This document shows positions 16,546 through 24,186 of a stretch of DNA of 43,229 bases, piece by piece. The notes under the pieces were generated by a model. It was not told where the DNA came from. It saw only the letters and a program-made list of their open reading frames with translations, and searched no databases. This DNA comes from Pseudomonas sp. MN1F (GTDB lineage Bacteria; Pseudomonadota; Gammaproteobacteria; Pseudomonadales; Pseudomonadaceae), in contig NZ_VZII01000067.1 of the NCBI RefSeq assembly GCF_009391885.1, positions 1-43,229 on the forward strand. Direction: 5' to 3'. The translations under genes were made by a program, and so were the position numbers. Each line of letters begins with the position of its first letter. Positions within the stretch are counted from its first letter, which is position 1.

Positions 16546-17459
16546 CGCTCGCCCCCTTCGGCGCGCAGCGCCTGCTTGTTGGCCTGGGCCATGCCTTTGG
16601 CATCGAAGCCGCCGAGCTTGTCGCCCGACAGCAGCTCGTTGTGGGCATGGGCGAAGTGGTGCCAGGCGAATGCCGCATCCATGGCCGTGCGCTTGCCTTG
16701 CAGGTCTTCGACGTGGTTGATCGCCTGTTTGGTCAGGGCCAGGCCCATGCGTGGCTGGCGGGCGATGCTCGCCGCCAGGGCGTAGGTCACCGCCGGCAAC
16801 TGGTCGCGTGGCACCACACGGTTGACCATGCCCATCTGGTAGGCGCGTTCGGCGCTCATGCGCTCACCGCAGAACAGAAACTCCTTGGCGATGCGCGGGT
16901 TCAGCTCGTAGGGGTGGGCGAAGTACTCCACCCCCGGGATGCCCATGCGCACCACCGGGTCCTGGAAGAACGCATCGTCGCTGGCGACGATCAGGTCGCA
17001 CACCCACGCCAGCATCAGCCCACCGGCCACGCAGGCGCCATGAACCATGGCGATGGTCGGCTTGGGCAGCTCGCGCCAACGCCGGCACATGCCCAGGTAG
17101 ACTTCCTGCTCGCGGGCATACAGCTGCTCGCCACCAGGCTTGTTGGTGTGGTCCCACCACAGGTGCGCACGCTCGAACGGCTTGTTGATGTCGCGCCCGG
17201 GGGTGCCGATGTCGTGGCCGGCGGAAAAGTGCCGGCCCTCACCGCACAGCACGATAACCTTGACGCTGTCGTCGTCCACCGCCTGGCGCAAGGCCGCGTC
17301 CAGGGCGTAGGTCATCTGCGAGTTCTGCGCGTTGTTGAACGCCGGGCGGTTGAGGGTGAGCGTGGCGATACCGTCGGCCACGGCATACAGCACCGGGTCC
17401 TGGGTCTCGTACACGGCCGCGTCCTCGCGGCTGACGAATTGGCTGTCGCTGCTGTGCAT
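16542..17459 (-). CDS. Enoyl-CoA hydratase/isomerase family protein
   Basis: The ATG at 17459 gives 305 aa. Crotonase features are V-L-C-G-E-G-R-H-F-S-A-G-H-D-I (first oxyanion loop) and HGACVAGGLMLAWVCDL (second), followed by PVVRMGIPGVEYFAHPYEL. The protein is longer than EchA20 and has an insertion rich in charged residues between the loops (about residues 95-120). It probably hydrates an enoyl-CoA in ring C/D degradation. A Comamonas ScdY/ScdE-like role is possible, but I cannot choose. It sits between ipdB (10 nt upstream) and ipdC (4-nt overlap). Confidence 0.8.
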   Translation of the reverse strand: MHSSDSQFVSREDAAVYETQDPVLYAVADGIATLTLNRPAFNNAQNSQMTYALDAALRQAVDDDSVKVIVLCGEGRHFSAGHDIGTPGRDINKPFERAHLWWDHTNKPGGEQLYAREQEVYLGMCRRWRELPKPTIAMVHGACVAGGLMLAWVCDLIVASDDAFFQDPVVRMGIPGVEYFAHPYELNPRIAKEFLFCGERMSAERAYQMGMVNRVVPRDQLPAVTYALAASIARQPRMGLALTKQAINHVEDLQGKRTAMDAAFAWHHFAHAHNELLSGDKLGGFDAKGMAQANKQALRAEGGER

Positions 17460-17469
17460 GCGGGTGTCC

Positions 17470-18267
17470 TCAGGCGGCGCGGATGCCGGGCGGGTTGCCC
17501 TTGATCGCGCTGGCACGCAGGCCATGGGGGTCGAGCCGACGGATCAGCGCCAGTTGCTCGGCAGTGGGATGCACGGTCTCGCGCAGCTGCGCCGCGCGCA
17601 GCAACGGGAAGCCGGTCTTGTCCTGCACTTCGTCGAAGCTCACGCCCGGGTGCAGGGTGCGCACCTGCGCGGCGCGGCCAGGGCCGTCGAAGTCCAGGGT
17701 GCACAGGTCGGTGATGACCTGGCGGATGTCCATCAGGTCGCGGCGCGCGCCCTCGGGCCAGCGCTCGGCCTTGAAGCCGACACCGCAGACCATGTCCACT
17801 TCGCCGCTGACGAACACCCGGGTGCTGTGGTTGGGCACAAAGAACGAGTTGAGGTGGTTGATGCTGTTGCCCGGCAGGCCACGCACGCCGAGCATCGCGG
17901 TGCGCGGTTTGTGGTAGTCGCCGACGCAGGACAGGTTGGTCTGGCCCCAGCGGTCGACCTGGGTTGGCCCGATCATGGCGTGGCGGCGGCCGCCCCATAC
18001 GCATTCGAACACCCGCTCGAAACTCAGGTAGCCGCTGTAGCGTGGCGCCTGCTCGCCACGTGGGCCCAGCGGGATCGGCTCCTCGACCAGGAACGCCTCG
18101 CTGTCGGTCATCAGCAGCTCAGGGCTGTGGGTGAGCTTGGCCAGGCTGGCGCCCAGGCGCGGTATCACGCCCAGGCCCGAGGCGATGACCTCGCCATTGC
18201 CGCGCCAGGCTTCGGCGGCGGCCACGATCAGCAGTTCGGCAAGGGTGAATTCAGGGGTGGCAGTCAT
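17470..18267 (-). CDS. ipdB: IpdB, beta subunit of the ring C hydrolase (CoA-transferase family)
   Basis: The ATG at 18267 gives 265 aa of the family I CoA-transferase beta fold (MTATPEFTLAELLIVAAAEA, then IGPTQVDRWGQTNLS and GLPGNSINHLNSFFV). IpdAB looks like a CoA-transferase but hydrolyses a carbon-carbon bond in ring C of COCHEA-CoA. The length, the order with the 291-aa alpha subunit 10 nt upstream, and the ipdC/echA20 neighbours identify the pair. The same proteins are named ScdL1L2 in Comamonas. A true CoA-transferase role is less likely in this setting. Confidence 0.88.
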   Translation of the reverse strand: MTATPEFTLAELLIVAAAEAWRGNGEVIASGLGVIPRLGASLAKLTHSPELLMTDSEAFLVEEPIPLGPRGEQAPRYSGYLSFERVFECVWGGRRHAMIGPTQVDRWGQTNLSCVGDYHKPRTAMLGVRGLPGNSINHLNSFFVPNHSTRVFVSGEVDMVCGVGFKAERWPEGARRDLMDIRQVITDLCTLDFDGPGRAAQVRTLHPGVSFDEVQDKTGFPLLRAAQLRETVHPTAEQLALIRRLDPHGLRASAIKGNPPGIRAA

Positions 18268-18277
18268 GCTGGAATCC

Positions 18278-19153
18278 TCAGAACACGGGAAGGGGCAAGG
18301 CGCCCATGCGCGCGGCACCGCCGTTGTGCGCTTGATAGGCCTGTTCGCCACCGGCCACGCAGGCCTCGACGTAGCGTTGCCAGCCGCCCTCTTCCTGGGC
18401 GCTGGCGACATAGCCCTTGAGGTGCTCCAGGTCCCAGCCGTAGTCCGCCGGGCAGGAGGTCGGATGGGCACCGAGCGGTGCATGCACCACGCCGGTCACC
18501 AGGTAGCGCTCGAAGGTGTTGCCGCGGGCCTGCTCGGCGTCGAGCTGCAGGCGCTCTTCCAGGCGCTCGCAGGAGACGAAGCACTGCTTGGCGGCGCGGG
18601 CAAACAAGTGGTCGAAATACGGGTCGGGGCCGGTCACCAGGCAGTTGCCCAGGCGGTCGGCGACGTTCACATGCAGGAACGCCACGTCCAGCTCAAGCGC
18701 CGGCATGGCCAGCAGCACCTCACCGTCGTCATAGGGCGAGCGGACGGTCTTCAGCGCAGGGTTCAGCCGCGTTACATCGGTGGCCAGGCCACAGCGGGTG
18801 GGCAGGAACGGCAGGCGCATGCCGGCAGCGCGCAGGCCCCACTGGAACATGCCCTCGTCGAGTTCCATCAGCTCCAGCTCGCCCGCCTCGCGGGCCTTGC
18901 GGTAGTAGGGCTCAAGCGGGATGGCATCGAGGGTGACGAAGCCGAACACCAGCTTGCGCACCTTGCCAGCCGCGCACAGCATGCCGACCTCCGGGCCGCC
19001 ATAGGCGACCACGGTCAGGTCCTTGACTGGCGAGCGCAGGATCTCCCGGACGATGGCCATCGGCTTGCGCCGCGGGCCCCAGCCACCGAAACCGATGGTC
19101 ATGCCGTCGCGCAGCTGGGCGACGGCATCGGCACTGGTCATTTGCTTGTTCAT
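18278..19153 (-). CDS. ipdA: IpdA, alpha subunit of the ring C hydrolase
   Basis: The 291-aa protein has the CoA-transferase alpha fold (DGMTIGFGGWGPRRKPM, then VAYGGPEVGMLCAAGKV and L-E-L-M-E-L-D-E-G-M-F). The acidic ELDEG stretch near residues 97-101 lies about where IpdA has its catalytic Glu; the exact residue needs an alignment. With IpdB it forms the COCHEA-CoA hydrolase that opens the last steroid ring (C). The AAGGAG site is 9 nt before ATG 19153; a TTG six bases upstream is an alternative start. The gene starts 13 nt after hsaC, so a ring A enzyme heads a ring C/D operon. Confidence 0.88.
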   Translation of the reverse strand: MNKQMTSADAVAQLRDGMTIGFGGWGPRRKPMAIVREILRSPVKDLTVVAYGGPEVGMLCAAGKVRKLVFGFVTLDAIPLEPYYRKAREAGELELMELDEGMFQWGLRAAGMRLPFLPTRCGLATDVTRLNPALKTVRSPYDDGEVLLAMPALELDVAFLHVNVADRLGNCLVTGPDPYFDHLFARAAKQCFVSCERLEERLQLDAEQARGNTFERYLVTGVVHAPLGAHPTSCPADYGWDLEHLKGYVASAQEEGGWQRYVEACVAGGEQAYQAHNGGAARMGALPLPVF

Positions 19154-19166
19154 GCTCAACTGCTCC

Positions 19167-20057
19167 TTACTGGCGGCCGACCGAGAAGTCGTGGCCCCAG
19201 ATACTCACGCGGGTGAACTCGAAGGCCGAGTGCTCGGTCCAGTCGACCTGCAACCCGCCATAGCCGTACTCCAGGTCGAAGCCGGACGGTGTCTTCATGT
19301 AGAAACTGGTCATGTGGTCGTTCAGGTGCTGGCCGAGGGTCGCGGACAACTGCCCGCCGTGGGCCTGCAGGCGGTCGTGGGCGCGGCCGACCTCGGTCAT
19401 CGAGTCCACCTCGACCATCACGTGCACGCAGCCGGACGGCACCGGGTACTCGGCCAGCGCCAGGCTGTGGTGGCGGGCATTGGCGCAGTGCAGGAAGTGG
19501 ATGCGCACCGGCGGCGCCGACGGGTCGGGGCGAAAGTTGAAGATGTCCGACAGGCCGAAGCCGAGCACGTCCTTGGCAAACGCCAGGGTGGCGTCGAAAT
19601 CCGGCGCCGGCAGCACGGTGTGGCCAAGGCCCATGTCACCGGTGACGAAACGCGGCACCCCTTGTGGCGAGATGAACGGCTGGCAGTCGGAGCGGTGGCC
19701 CCAGCTCAGCTCATGCTGGTTGCCGGACGGGTCCTTGACGGTGACCAGCGCCTGCACGCCGCGCTGCTCGACGGCATCACGGCTACCGACCTGCCAGGCC
19801 ACACCGCAGCGCTCCAGGTGCTGCAGGGCCTGGTCAAAGGCCTGCTGGCTGGGCAGCTCCCAGCCACTGGCCAGATAGCGCGGCGAATCGCCCTCGACCA
19901 CCAGCATGCGGTAAGGCCGCTCGTCCATCTTCACGTACAGGCCGCCACCGGGTGCTGCCTGCACCTGCATGCCGAGCACCTGCTCGGCATAGCGTTGCCA
20001 CTGGCCAAGGTTTTCGATCTGCGCGACGAAGTAGCTCAAACCACGAATGTCGATCAT
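19167..20057 (-). CDS. hsaC: HsaC/TesB extradiol dioxygenase
   Basis: This 296-aa two-domain type I extradiol dioxygenase cleaves the catecholic ring A of the 9,10-seco steroid (3,4-DHSA) between C4 and C5. Numbered from ATG 20057, the Fe(II) ligands fit H146 (GLGHTVL), H212 (VHVMVEVD) and E263 (FDLEYGYG). H197, H244 and Y253 correspond to the second-sphere residues of BphC-type enzymes. GGAGG is 9 nt before this ATG; the ATG at 20063 is too close to it. It is the first gene of the 13-gene operon and has a box promoter at 20097-20141. Its product goes to HsaD (25097-25930). Confidence 0.92.
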   Translation of the reverse strand: MIDIRGLSYFVAQIENLGQWQRYAEQVLGMQVQAAPGGGLYVKMDERPYRMLVVEGDSPRYLASGWELPSQQAFDQALQHLERCGVAWQVGSRDAVEQRGVQALVTVKDPSGNQHELSWGHRSDCQPFISPQGVPRFVTGDMGLGHTVLPAPDFDATLAFAKDVLGFGLSDIFNFRPDPSAPPVRIHFLHCANARHHSLALAEYPVPSGCVHVMVEVDSMTEVGRAHDRLQAHGGQLSATLGQHLNDHMTSFYMKTPSGFDLEYGYGGLQVDWTEHSAFEFTRVSIWGHDFSVGRQ

Positions 20058-20096
20058 GCCCATGTTCCTCCAGGCTCAAGGGGTTGCCTGGGGAAC

Positions 20097-20141
20097 ATTG
20101 TGCAAAGCGCCCACGCTGTGCTCATCGTCCGTTGAGACTAA
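20097..20141 (-). promoter_or_regulatory. Steroid-box promoter of the hsaC operon
   Basis: The minus-strand box TTAGTCTCAACGGACGATG (20141-20123) is followed after 20 nt by CACAAT (20102-20097). It would drive 13 genes, about 12 kb, down to 7844. A plus-strand box for the fadE30 pair lies 30 bp away in the other direction. Confidence 0.75.
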
Positions 20142-20171
20142 GCGCAACACTCGGTGCAGAGGGCTGCGGGC

Positions 20172-20216
20172 CTAGTCCGTTTCAATGATTCGCGGTGCTT
20201 GGCCCGGCCCTAGATT
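20172..20216 (+). promoter_or_regulatory. Steroid-box promoter of the fadE30 operon
   Basis: The plus-strand box CTAGTCCGTTTCAATGATT (20172-20190) has a perfect left half and a degenerate right half. It is followed after 20 nt by TAGATT (20211-20216). It is divergent from the hsaC promoter. Confidence 0.68.
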
Positions 20217-20241
20217 CGAAGGTGTTGTCTACCTGAATCCA

Positions 20242-20260
20242 GGGGCTGCGCTGCAGCCCC
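20242..20260. repeat. Perfect hairpin in the leader of the fadE30 operon
   Basis: GGGGCTGC (20242-20249) and GCAGCCCC (20253-20260) form an 8-bp stem with a 3-nt loop. It lies between the predicted transcription start (about 20223) and the start codon at 20282. There is no T run, so it is not a classic terminator. A similar GGGCTGC/GCAGCCC hairpin flanks the REP pair at 22637-22653. Confidence 0.5.
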
Positions 20261-20281
20261 GCCAGCCTAGAGATGCCCCCT

Positions 20282-21442
20282 ATGGAGTTCGCTTTCACCG
20301 AGGAACAGCTGCTGATTCGCGACAGCGCCGAGCGTTTTCTCGCCCAGGCCAGCGATTCACACGCGGTACGCGCAGGCATGAGCCGTGCCGCCGATTACGA
20401 CCCCGAGCTGTGCCGGCAGATCGGCCAGGAGCTGTACTGGCCGGCGCTGCTGGTGCCCGAGGCCCACGGCGGTATGGGCCTGGGCTTCGTCGAGCTGGCC
20501 GTGCTGCTGGAGCAGTGCGGGCGCTTTCTGCTCGGCTCGCCGCTGTTCGCCACCACGTGCCTGGCCACCCCGGCCCTGCTGCTGGCCGACAACCCGGCGC
20601 TGCAAGCCCGCTGGCTGCCGGCCATCGCCAGCGGCCAACTGCACGCCACCCTGGCCTGCCCACTGGAGGCTGCGCAGCTGCAAGCTGAAGTGCACCCCCA
20701 TGGCGACGGCTACCGCCTCGAGGGCTGCCACGCCCAGGTCATCGATGGCGCCCAGGCCGGCCTGTTGCTGATCGCCGCCCGCCGCCCAGGCAGTACGGGC
20801 GAACAAGGCATCAGCGTGTTCGCCGTACCGGCCGATACACCAGGCGTAGTACGTACTACATTACATACCCTCGACCAGACTCGGCGCCTGGCTCGCGTCG
20901 AGTTGCACCAGGTGGAAGTCAGCGAGGCACAGCGCCTGTGCGCCATCGACCAGGCCTGGCCACTGCTGCAGGCCACCCAGCGTATCGCCGCCATCGGCCT
21001 GGCCGCCGAGCAGTTGGGCGGCGCCCAGCAGGCGCTGGACCTGACCCTGGCCTACACCGCCGAGCGCCACCAGTTCGGCCGGCCGGTGGCCAGTTTCCAG
21101 GCCATCAAGCACCGCTGCGCCGACATGATGCTGCACATCGAGTGCACCCGTTCGGCGGTCTGGTACGCCGCCTGCGTGGCCCGTGAATACCTGGCCGAAG
21201 ACGGTGAAAGGACAGTGCGCGGCGAATTGCTCGCCGCTGCGGCCACCGCCAAGGCCCATGCCAGCGAGACGTTCTTCCATTGTGCGGCCGAGTCGATCCA
21301 GCTGCACGGCGGGGTCGGCTTCACCTGGGAATACGACCCGCACCTGTACTTCAAACGCGCCAGGGCCAGCGAGCAGCTGCTGGGCAACCCGGCCTGGCAT
21401 CGTGAGTGCCTGGCCACCGAACTACTGGGAGCACGCACATGA
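20282..21442 (+). CDS. Acyl-CoA dehydrogenase, partner subunit of FadE30
   Basis: The 386-aa ACAD-family protein begins MEFAFTEEQLLIRDSAERFL. ATG 20282 was chosen because relatives start this way; an ATG three codons upstream (20273) is possible. The C-terminal part has AERHQFGRPVASFQAIKHRC and QLHGGVGFTWEYDPHLYFKR, but no terminal YEGT-I-Q segment, as in small-type subunits of heteromeric steroid ACADs. Its stop overlaps the start of fadE30 (ATGA), so the two are coupled and probably form one alpha2beta2 enzyme. It may have a structural role, with the FAD site shared across the interface. Confidence 0.82.
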   Translation: MEFAFTEEQLLIRDSAERFLAQASDSHAVRAGMSRAADYDPELCRQIGQELYWPALLVPEAHGGMGLGFVELAVLLEQCGRFLLGSPLFATTCLATPALLLADNPALQARWLPAIASGQLHATLACPLEAAQLQAEVHPHGDGYRLEGCHAQVIDGAQAGLLLIAARRPGSTGEQGISVFAVPADTPGVVRTTLHTLDQTRRLARVELHQVEVSEAQRLCAIDQAWPLLQATQRIAAIGLAAEQLGGAQQALDLTLAYTAERHQFGRPVASFQAIKHRCADMMLHIECTRSAVWYAACVAREYLAEDGERTVRGELLAAAATAKAHASETFFHCAAESIQLHGGVGFTWEYDPHLYFKRARASEQLLGNPAWHRECLATELLGART

Positions 21443-22629
21443 AAATCGGTTTCAGCCAGGCAGACGAAGCGTTCCGCCAGGAGGTCGCCAGCTGGCTGGT
21501 GGCGCACCTGCAAGGTGAATATGCGCAACTGCGCTTTCGTGGTGGCCCTGGCGACGAACACAGCTTCCCGGCCGAGCGCAAGGCGTGGGAGCGCGAGCTG
21601 GCAAGCGGTGGCTGGGTCGGCGTGGGCTGGCGCGAAGAGGACGGCGGGCGTGGCCTGAGCATCAGCCAGCAGGTGATTTTCCACGAAGAATACGCCCGCG
21701 CTGGCGGCCCTGGGCGCATGGGCCATATCGGCGAAGGGCTGGTCGGCCCTACCCTCGCCGCGTTCGGTACGGCCGAGCAACGCCAGCGCCTGCTGCCAGG
21801 GATTCTCAAGGGCGAGGCGTTCTGGTGCCAGGGCTATTCCGAGCCTGGCGCCGGCTCGGACCTGGCCAACGTGCAGACCCGCGCCCGCCTCGATGCCAGC
21901 GGCGAGCGCTGGCTGATCAGCGGGCAGAAGGTCTGGACCTCGCTGGCCCATGAGGCCGACTGGTGCTTCGTGCTGGCCCGCACCGAGCCCGGCAGCGTCG
22001 GCCACCATGGCCTGTCGTTCCTGCTGGTGCCGATGGCCCAGGCAAACATCCGCGTGCAGCCGATCCAGCAACTGACCGGCACCAGCGAGTTCAACGAGGT
22101 GTTCTTCGACCAGGCCGAGACCTCGGCGAACAACATCGTTGGCCAGCCTGGCGAAGGCTGGAAGATCGCCATGGCCCTGCTGGGCTTTGAACGCGGCGTG
22201 TCGACCCTGGGCCAGCAGATGCAGTTCCACAACGAGCTTGAGGAGGTGCTGCGCATCGCCCGCGCCAACGGCGCCGCCCGCGACCCGCTGCTGCGCCAGC
22301 GCCTGGCCCAGGCCTGGTCGGGGCTCAAGGTGCTGCGCTACAACTCGCTGCGCATGCTCTCCGGGCCGCAGGACGGCAGCCTGGCGCGCGAAGCTATGAT
22401 CTACAAGCTGGCCTGGTCGAACTGGCATGTCGAGCTGGGCAAGCTGGCGATGGATGTGCTGGGGGATGCGGCCGAGGTGCTGGAGAGTGCGCCGTATGGA
22501 TTGAGCCGGTTGCAGTCGCTGTTCCTGTTTACCCGGTCGGATACGATCTATGGCGGGAGTAACGAGATTCAGCGCAATGTGATTGCCGAACGGGCGCTGG
22601 GTATGCCGCGGGAGGTGAAGGGGCGCTGA
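21439..22629 (+). CDS. fadE30: FadE30-like acyl-CoA dehydrogenase
   Basis: ATG 21439 gives 396 aa. EEYARAGGPGRMGHIGE, FWCQGYSEPGAGSDLANVQT, GQKVWTSLAH, FERGVSTLGQQ and the tail DTIYGGSNEIQRNVIAERALG match mycobacterial FadE30 (Rv3560c) closely as I recall it. FadE30 catalyses the first dehydrogenation of the HIP-CoA propionyl side chain after activation by FadD3 (29040-30668). The place of the medium-chain enzyme's catalytic Glu is Gly (YGGS), as in FadE30. It is the second gene of a plus-strand operon, followed by a REP pair that separates it from the converging SnoaL gene. Confidence 0.85.
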   Translation: MKIGFSQADEAFRQEVASWLVAHLQGEYAQLRFRGGPGDEHSFPAERKAWERELASGGWVGVGWREEDGGRGLSISQQVIFHEEYARAGGPGRMGHIGEGLVGPTLAAFGTAEQRQRLLPGILKGEAFWCQGYSEPGAGSDLANVQTRARLDASGERWLISGQKVWTSLAHEADWCFVLARTEPGSVGHHGLSFLLVPMAQANIRVQPIQQLTGTSEFNEVFFDQAETSANNIVGQPGEGWKIAMALLGFERGVSTLGQQMQFHNELEEVLRIARANGAARDPLLRQRLAQAWSGLKVLRYNSLRMLSGPQDGSLAREAMIYKLAWSNWHVELGKLAMDVLGDAAEVLESAPYGLSRLQSLFLFTRSDTIYGGSNEIQRNVIAERALGMPREVKGR

Positions 22630-22635
22630 AACCCT

Positions 22636-22751
22636 GGGGCTGCTTTGCAGCCCATCGCAGGCAAGCCAGCTCCCACACCGACAGCATCGACTTCAAGTCA
22701 TGCGCTGTACCTGCGGGAGCTGGCTTGCCTGCGATGGGCCGTAGAGCGGCC
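22636..22751. repeat. Inverted pair of REP elements between converging genes
   Basis: Perfect 24-bp arms lie at 22651-22674 (beginning CCCATCGCAGGCAAGCC) and 22715-22738. Each is flanked by its own small hairpin (GGGCTGC/GCAGCCC at 22637-22653; GGCCG/CGGCC at 22737-22750). This is the usual form of Pseudomonas extragenic palindromes. The position between fadE30 and the SnoaL gene, both ending here, suggests a transcription-stop or mRNA 3'-end role. Confidence 0.85.
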
Positions 22752-22763
22752 CCTGACCAACCC

Positions 22764-23405
22764 CTACCGAACGCGAATCTTCGGGTCCCCCGCCCCACGC
22801 CGCATGCCCTGCAGAAACCCCTCCAGCGGTGCCGGCTCGGCAATCTGCGGCAAGGCATCCTTGTCCGGCCGCTGGGCCCAGAACGCATCCCATGACGGGA
22901 ACAGCTCGTGGAAGCTCCCGGCATAAGGCTCACGCCCCGGCCAACGCATCTTCAATCCACCAATCGGCGGCTTGTTCAGGTCAGTCGCGTACCAGTAGCA
23001 CGGCAAGCGCCGGCGGAAGCACCAACGCCCATCGATGCGCTCGTAGTCATCCCAGTACAACATCTGCATGATCACCCACTCCGGCCCGGTCTCATGCTCG
23101 TTCTTCGAATACACCACACCCGTGGCGTGATCAGCGTCACTGAACTCGATGATGTGCTGGCCCAGGTGGTGCGAGGTGCCGTGGAACTGCTTGCGCATGG
23201 TCTCGTCGAGCCAGGCCTTGAGGTGTGCGCGGCCGAACTTGTCGCGGCCGACCCGCACGTCCTCGGCAAAACAGTTGGCCATGGCGTCCATGTCACGCAT
23301 GTCCAGGGCCAGTGCGTACTTGCCGGCCAGCTGGCGGATCGCGTCCAGCGACTCCAGGCGGTCGATGCGCTGCAGCAGCGTGGTGCTGCTGTCCATGGCC
23401 GTCAT
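22764..23405 (-). CDS. SnoaL/NTF2-like protein, candidate hydroxysteroid dehydratase
   Basis: The 213-aa protein is built around a SnoaL_4-type cone: LDAIRQLAGKYALALDMRDM, a CFAEDVRV acidic turn, HHLGQHIIEF, then a Y-x-x-I-D-G-R-W-C-F-R-R segment. The same superfamily includes bile-acid 7alpha-dehydratases (BaiE, Hsh2) and ketosteroid isomerases. The candidate Tyr/His/Asp residues (Y30; H79-H80; D90-D92 by my count) have not been aligned, so activity is not proven. The start ATG 23405 overlaps the stop of the upstream SDR (ATGA). As the third gene of an SDR-SDR-SnoaL operon with a box promoter, it probably removes or rearranges a hydroxyl group on bile-acid intermediates. Confidence 0.75.
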   Translation of the reverse strand: MTAMDSSTTLLQRIDRLESLDAIRQLAGKYALALDMRDMDAMANCFAEDVRVGRDKFGRAHLKAWLDETMRKQFHGTSHHLGQHIIEFSDADHATGVVYSKNEHETGPEWVIMQMLYWDDYERIDGRWCFRRRLPCYWYATDLNKPPIGGLKMRWPGREPYAGSFHELFPSWDAFWAQRPDKDALPQIAEPAPLEGFLQGMRRGAGDPKIRVR

Positions 23406-24172
23406 TCCAGCACCGTGTACAGGTCCGAGCCGCGCCCGCCGTCCACCGCCAGGCTTGCCCCGGTCACGTACGAGGCCTCGTCGCTGGCCAGGAACAGGAT
23501 GGCATTGGCCAGCTCCTGCGGCAGGCCGACCCGACGCATCGGGATGACCTTCTCGGTGTTGGCTCGCGCCTTGGCGTCGCTGAGCATGCCCGCGGTCGCC
23601 GGGGTGTCGACCACGCCGGGGATGATCACGTTGCAGCGGATGTGGTGCGCCGCGCCTTCACTGGCCGCGGCCCGGCTGAAGTTGATCACCGCCGCCTTGG
23701 CGGCGGAATAACCGGCCATCCAGGCGGTGCCGAACAGGCCGCAGATCGAGGCGATGTTGACGATCGAGCCGCCCTTGCCCTTCATCAGCTGCATCGCCGT
23801 GCGCGTGCCCCAGAAGGTGCCATCGACGGTGGTGGCGAAGTTGGCGTGCCAGTCGGCAGTGCTCATGCCGTCGATGCCGCCCCAGGTGTAGGCCATGGCG
23901 TTGTTGACCAGGATGTCGAGGCCGCCGTGGCGCTGCGCAGTGGCTTGCAGCGCGGCGACGTAGGCCTGTTCGTCACTGACGTCGGCCACCGCCACTTCGG
24001 CGCAGCCGCCGCGGGCGAGGATCTGCTCGCGTACCCCTTCCAGCGGCTCGCGGCGCCGCCCACACAGCACCACCAGGGCACCCTCTTCGGCGAAGCGCAG
24101 TGCGGTCGCCTCGCCAATGCCGGAGCCTGCCCCGGTGACGAAGGCGATCTTGCCTTGCAGACGTTTGCTCAT
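23402..24172 (-). CDS. SDR dehydrogenase (hydroxysteroid dehydrogenase-like)
   Basis: This 256-aa classical SDR has TGAGSGIG (about residues 13-20), N-N-A-M-A, the catalytic Ser in IASICG with YSAAKAA, and a C-terminal VTGASLAVDGGRG. LCGRR after beta-2 suggests NADP(H) preference, as Arg residues follow the second strand. It lies between another SDR (14 nt upstream) and the SnoaL gene (overlapping). Possible roles are oxidation or reduction at C12 or C7 of bile-acid intermediates, as described for SteA/SteB in Comamonas testosteroni. The substrate position cannot be decided here. Confidence 0.83.
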   Translation of the reverse strand: MSKRLQGKIAFVTGAGSGIGEATALRFAEEGALVVLCGRRREPLEGVREQILARGGCAEVAVADVSDEQAYVAALQATAQRHGGLDILVNNAMAYTWGGIDGMSTADWHANFATTVDGTFWGTRTAMQLMKGKGGSIVNIASICGLFGTAWMAGYSAAKAAVINFSRAAASEGAAHHIRCNVIIPGVVDTPATAGMLSDAKARANTEKVIPMRRVGLPQELANAILFLASDEASYVTGASLAVDGGRGSDLYTVLE

Positions 24173-24186
24173 CAGTTGCGCTCCTG

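Noticed and set aside
14672..16678. Long minus-strand frame (668 codons) that contains the EchA20 sequence at its end
   Set aside because: The first two thirds are an out-of-frame reading of ipdC. The true echA20 starts at 15424, coupled to the ipdC stop.
17470..19153. A real CoA-transferase (for example acetoacetyl- or 3-oxoadipate:succinyl-CoA type)
   Set aside because: The subunits look like CoA-transferase folds, but size, order and the echA20/ipdC neighbours fit the ring hydrolase IpdAB better.
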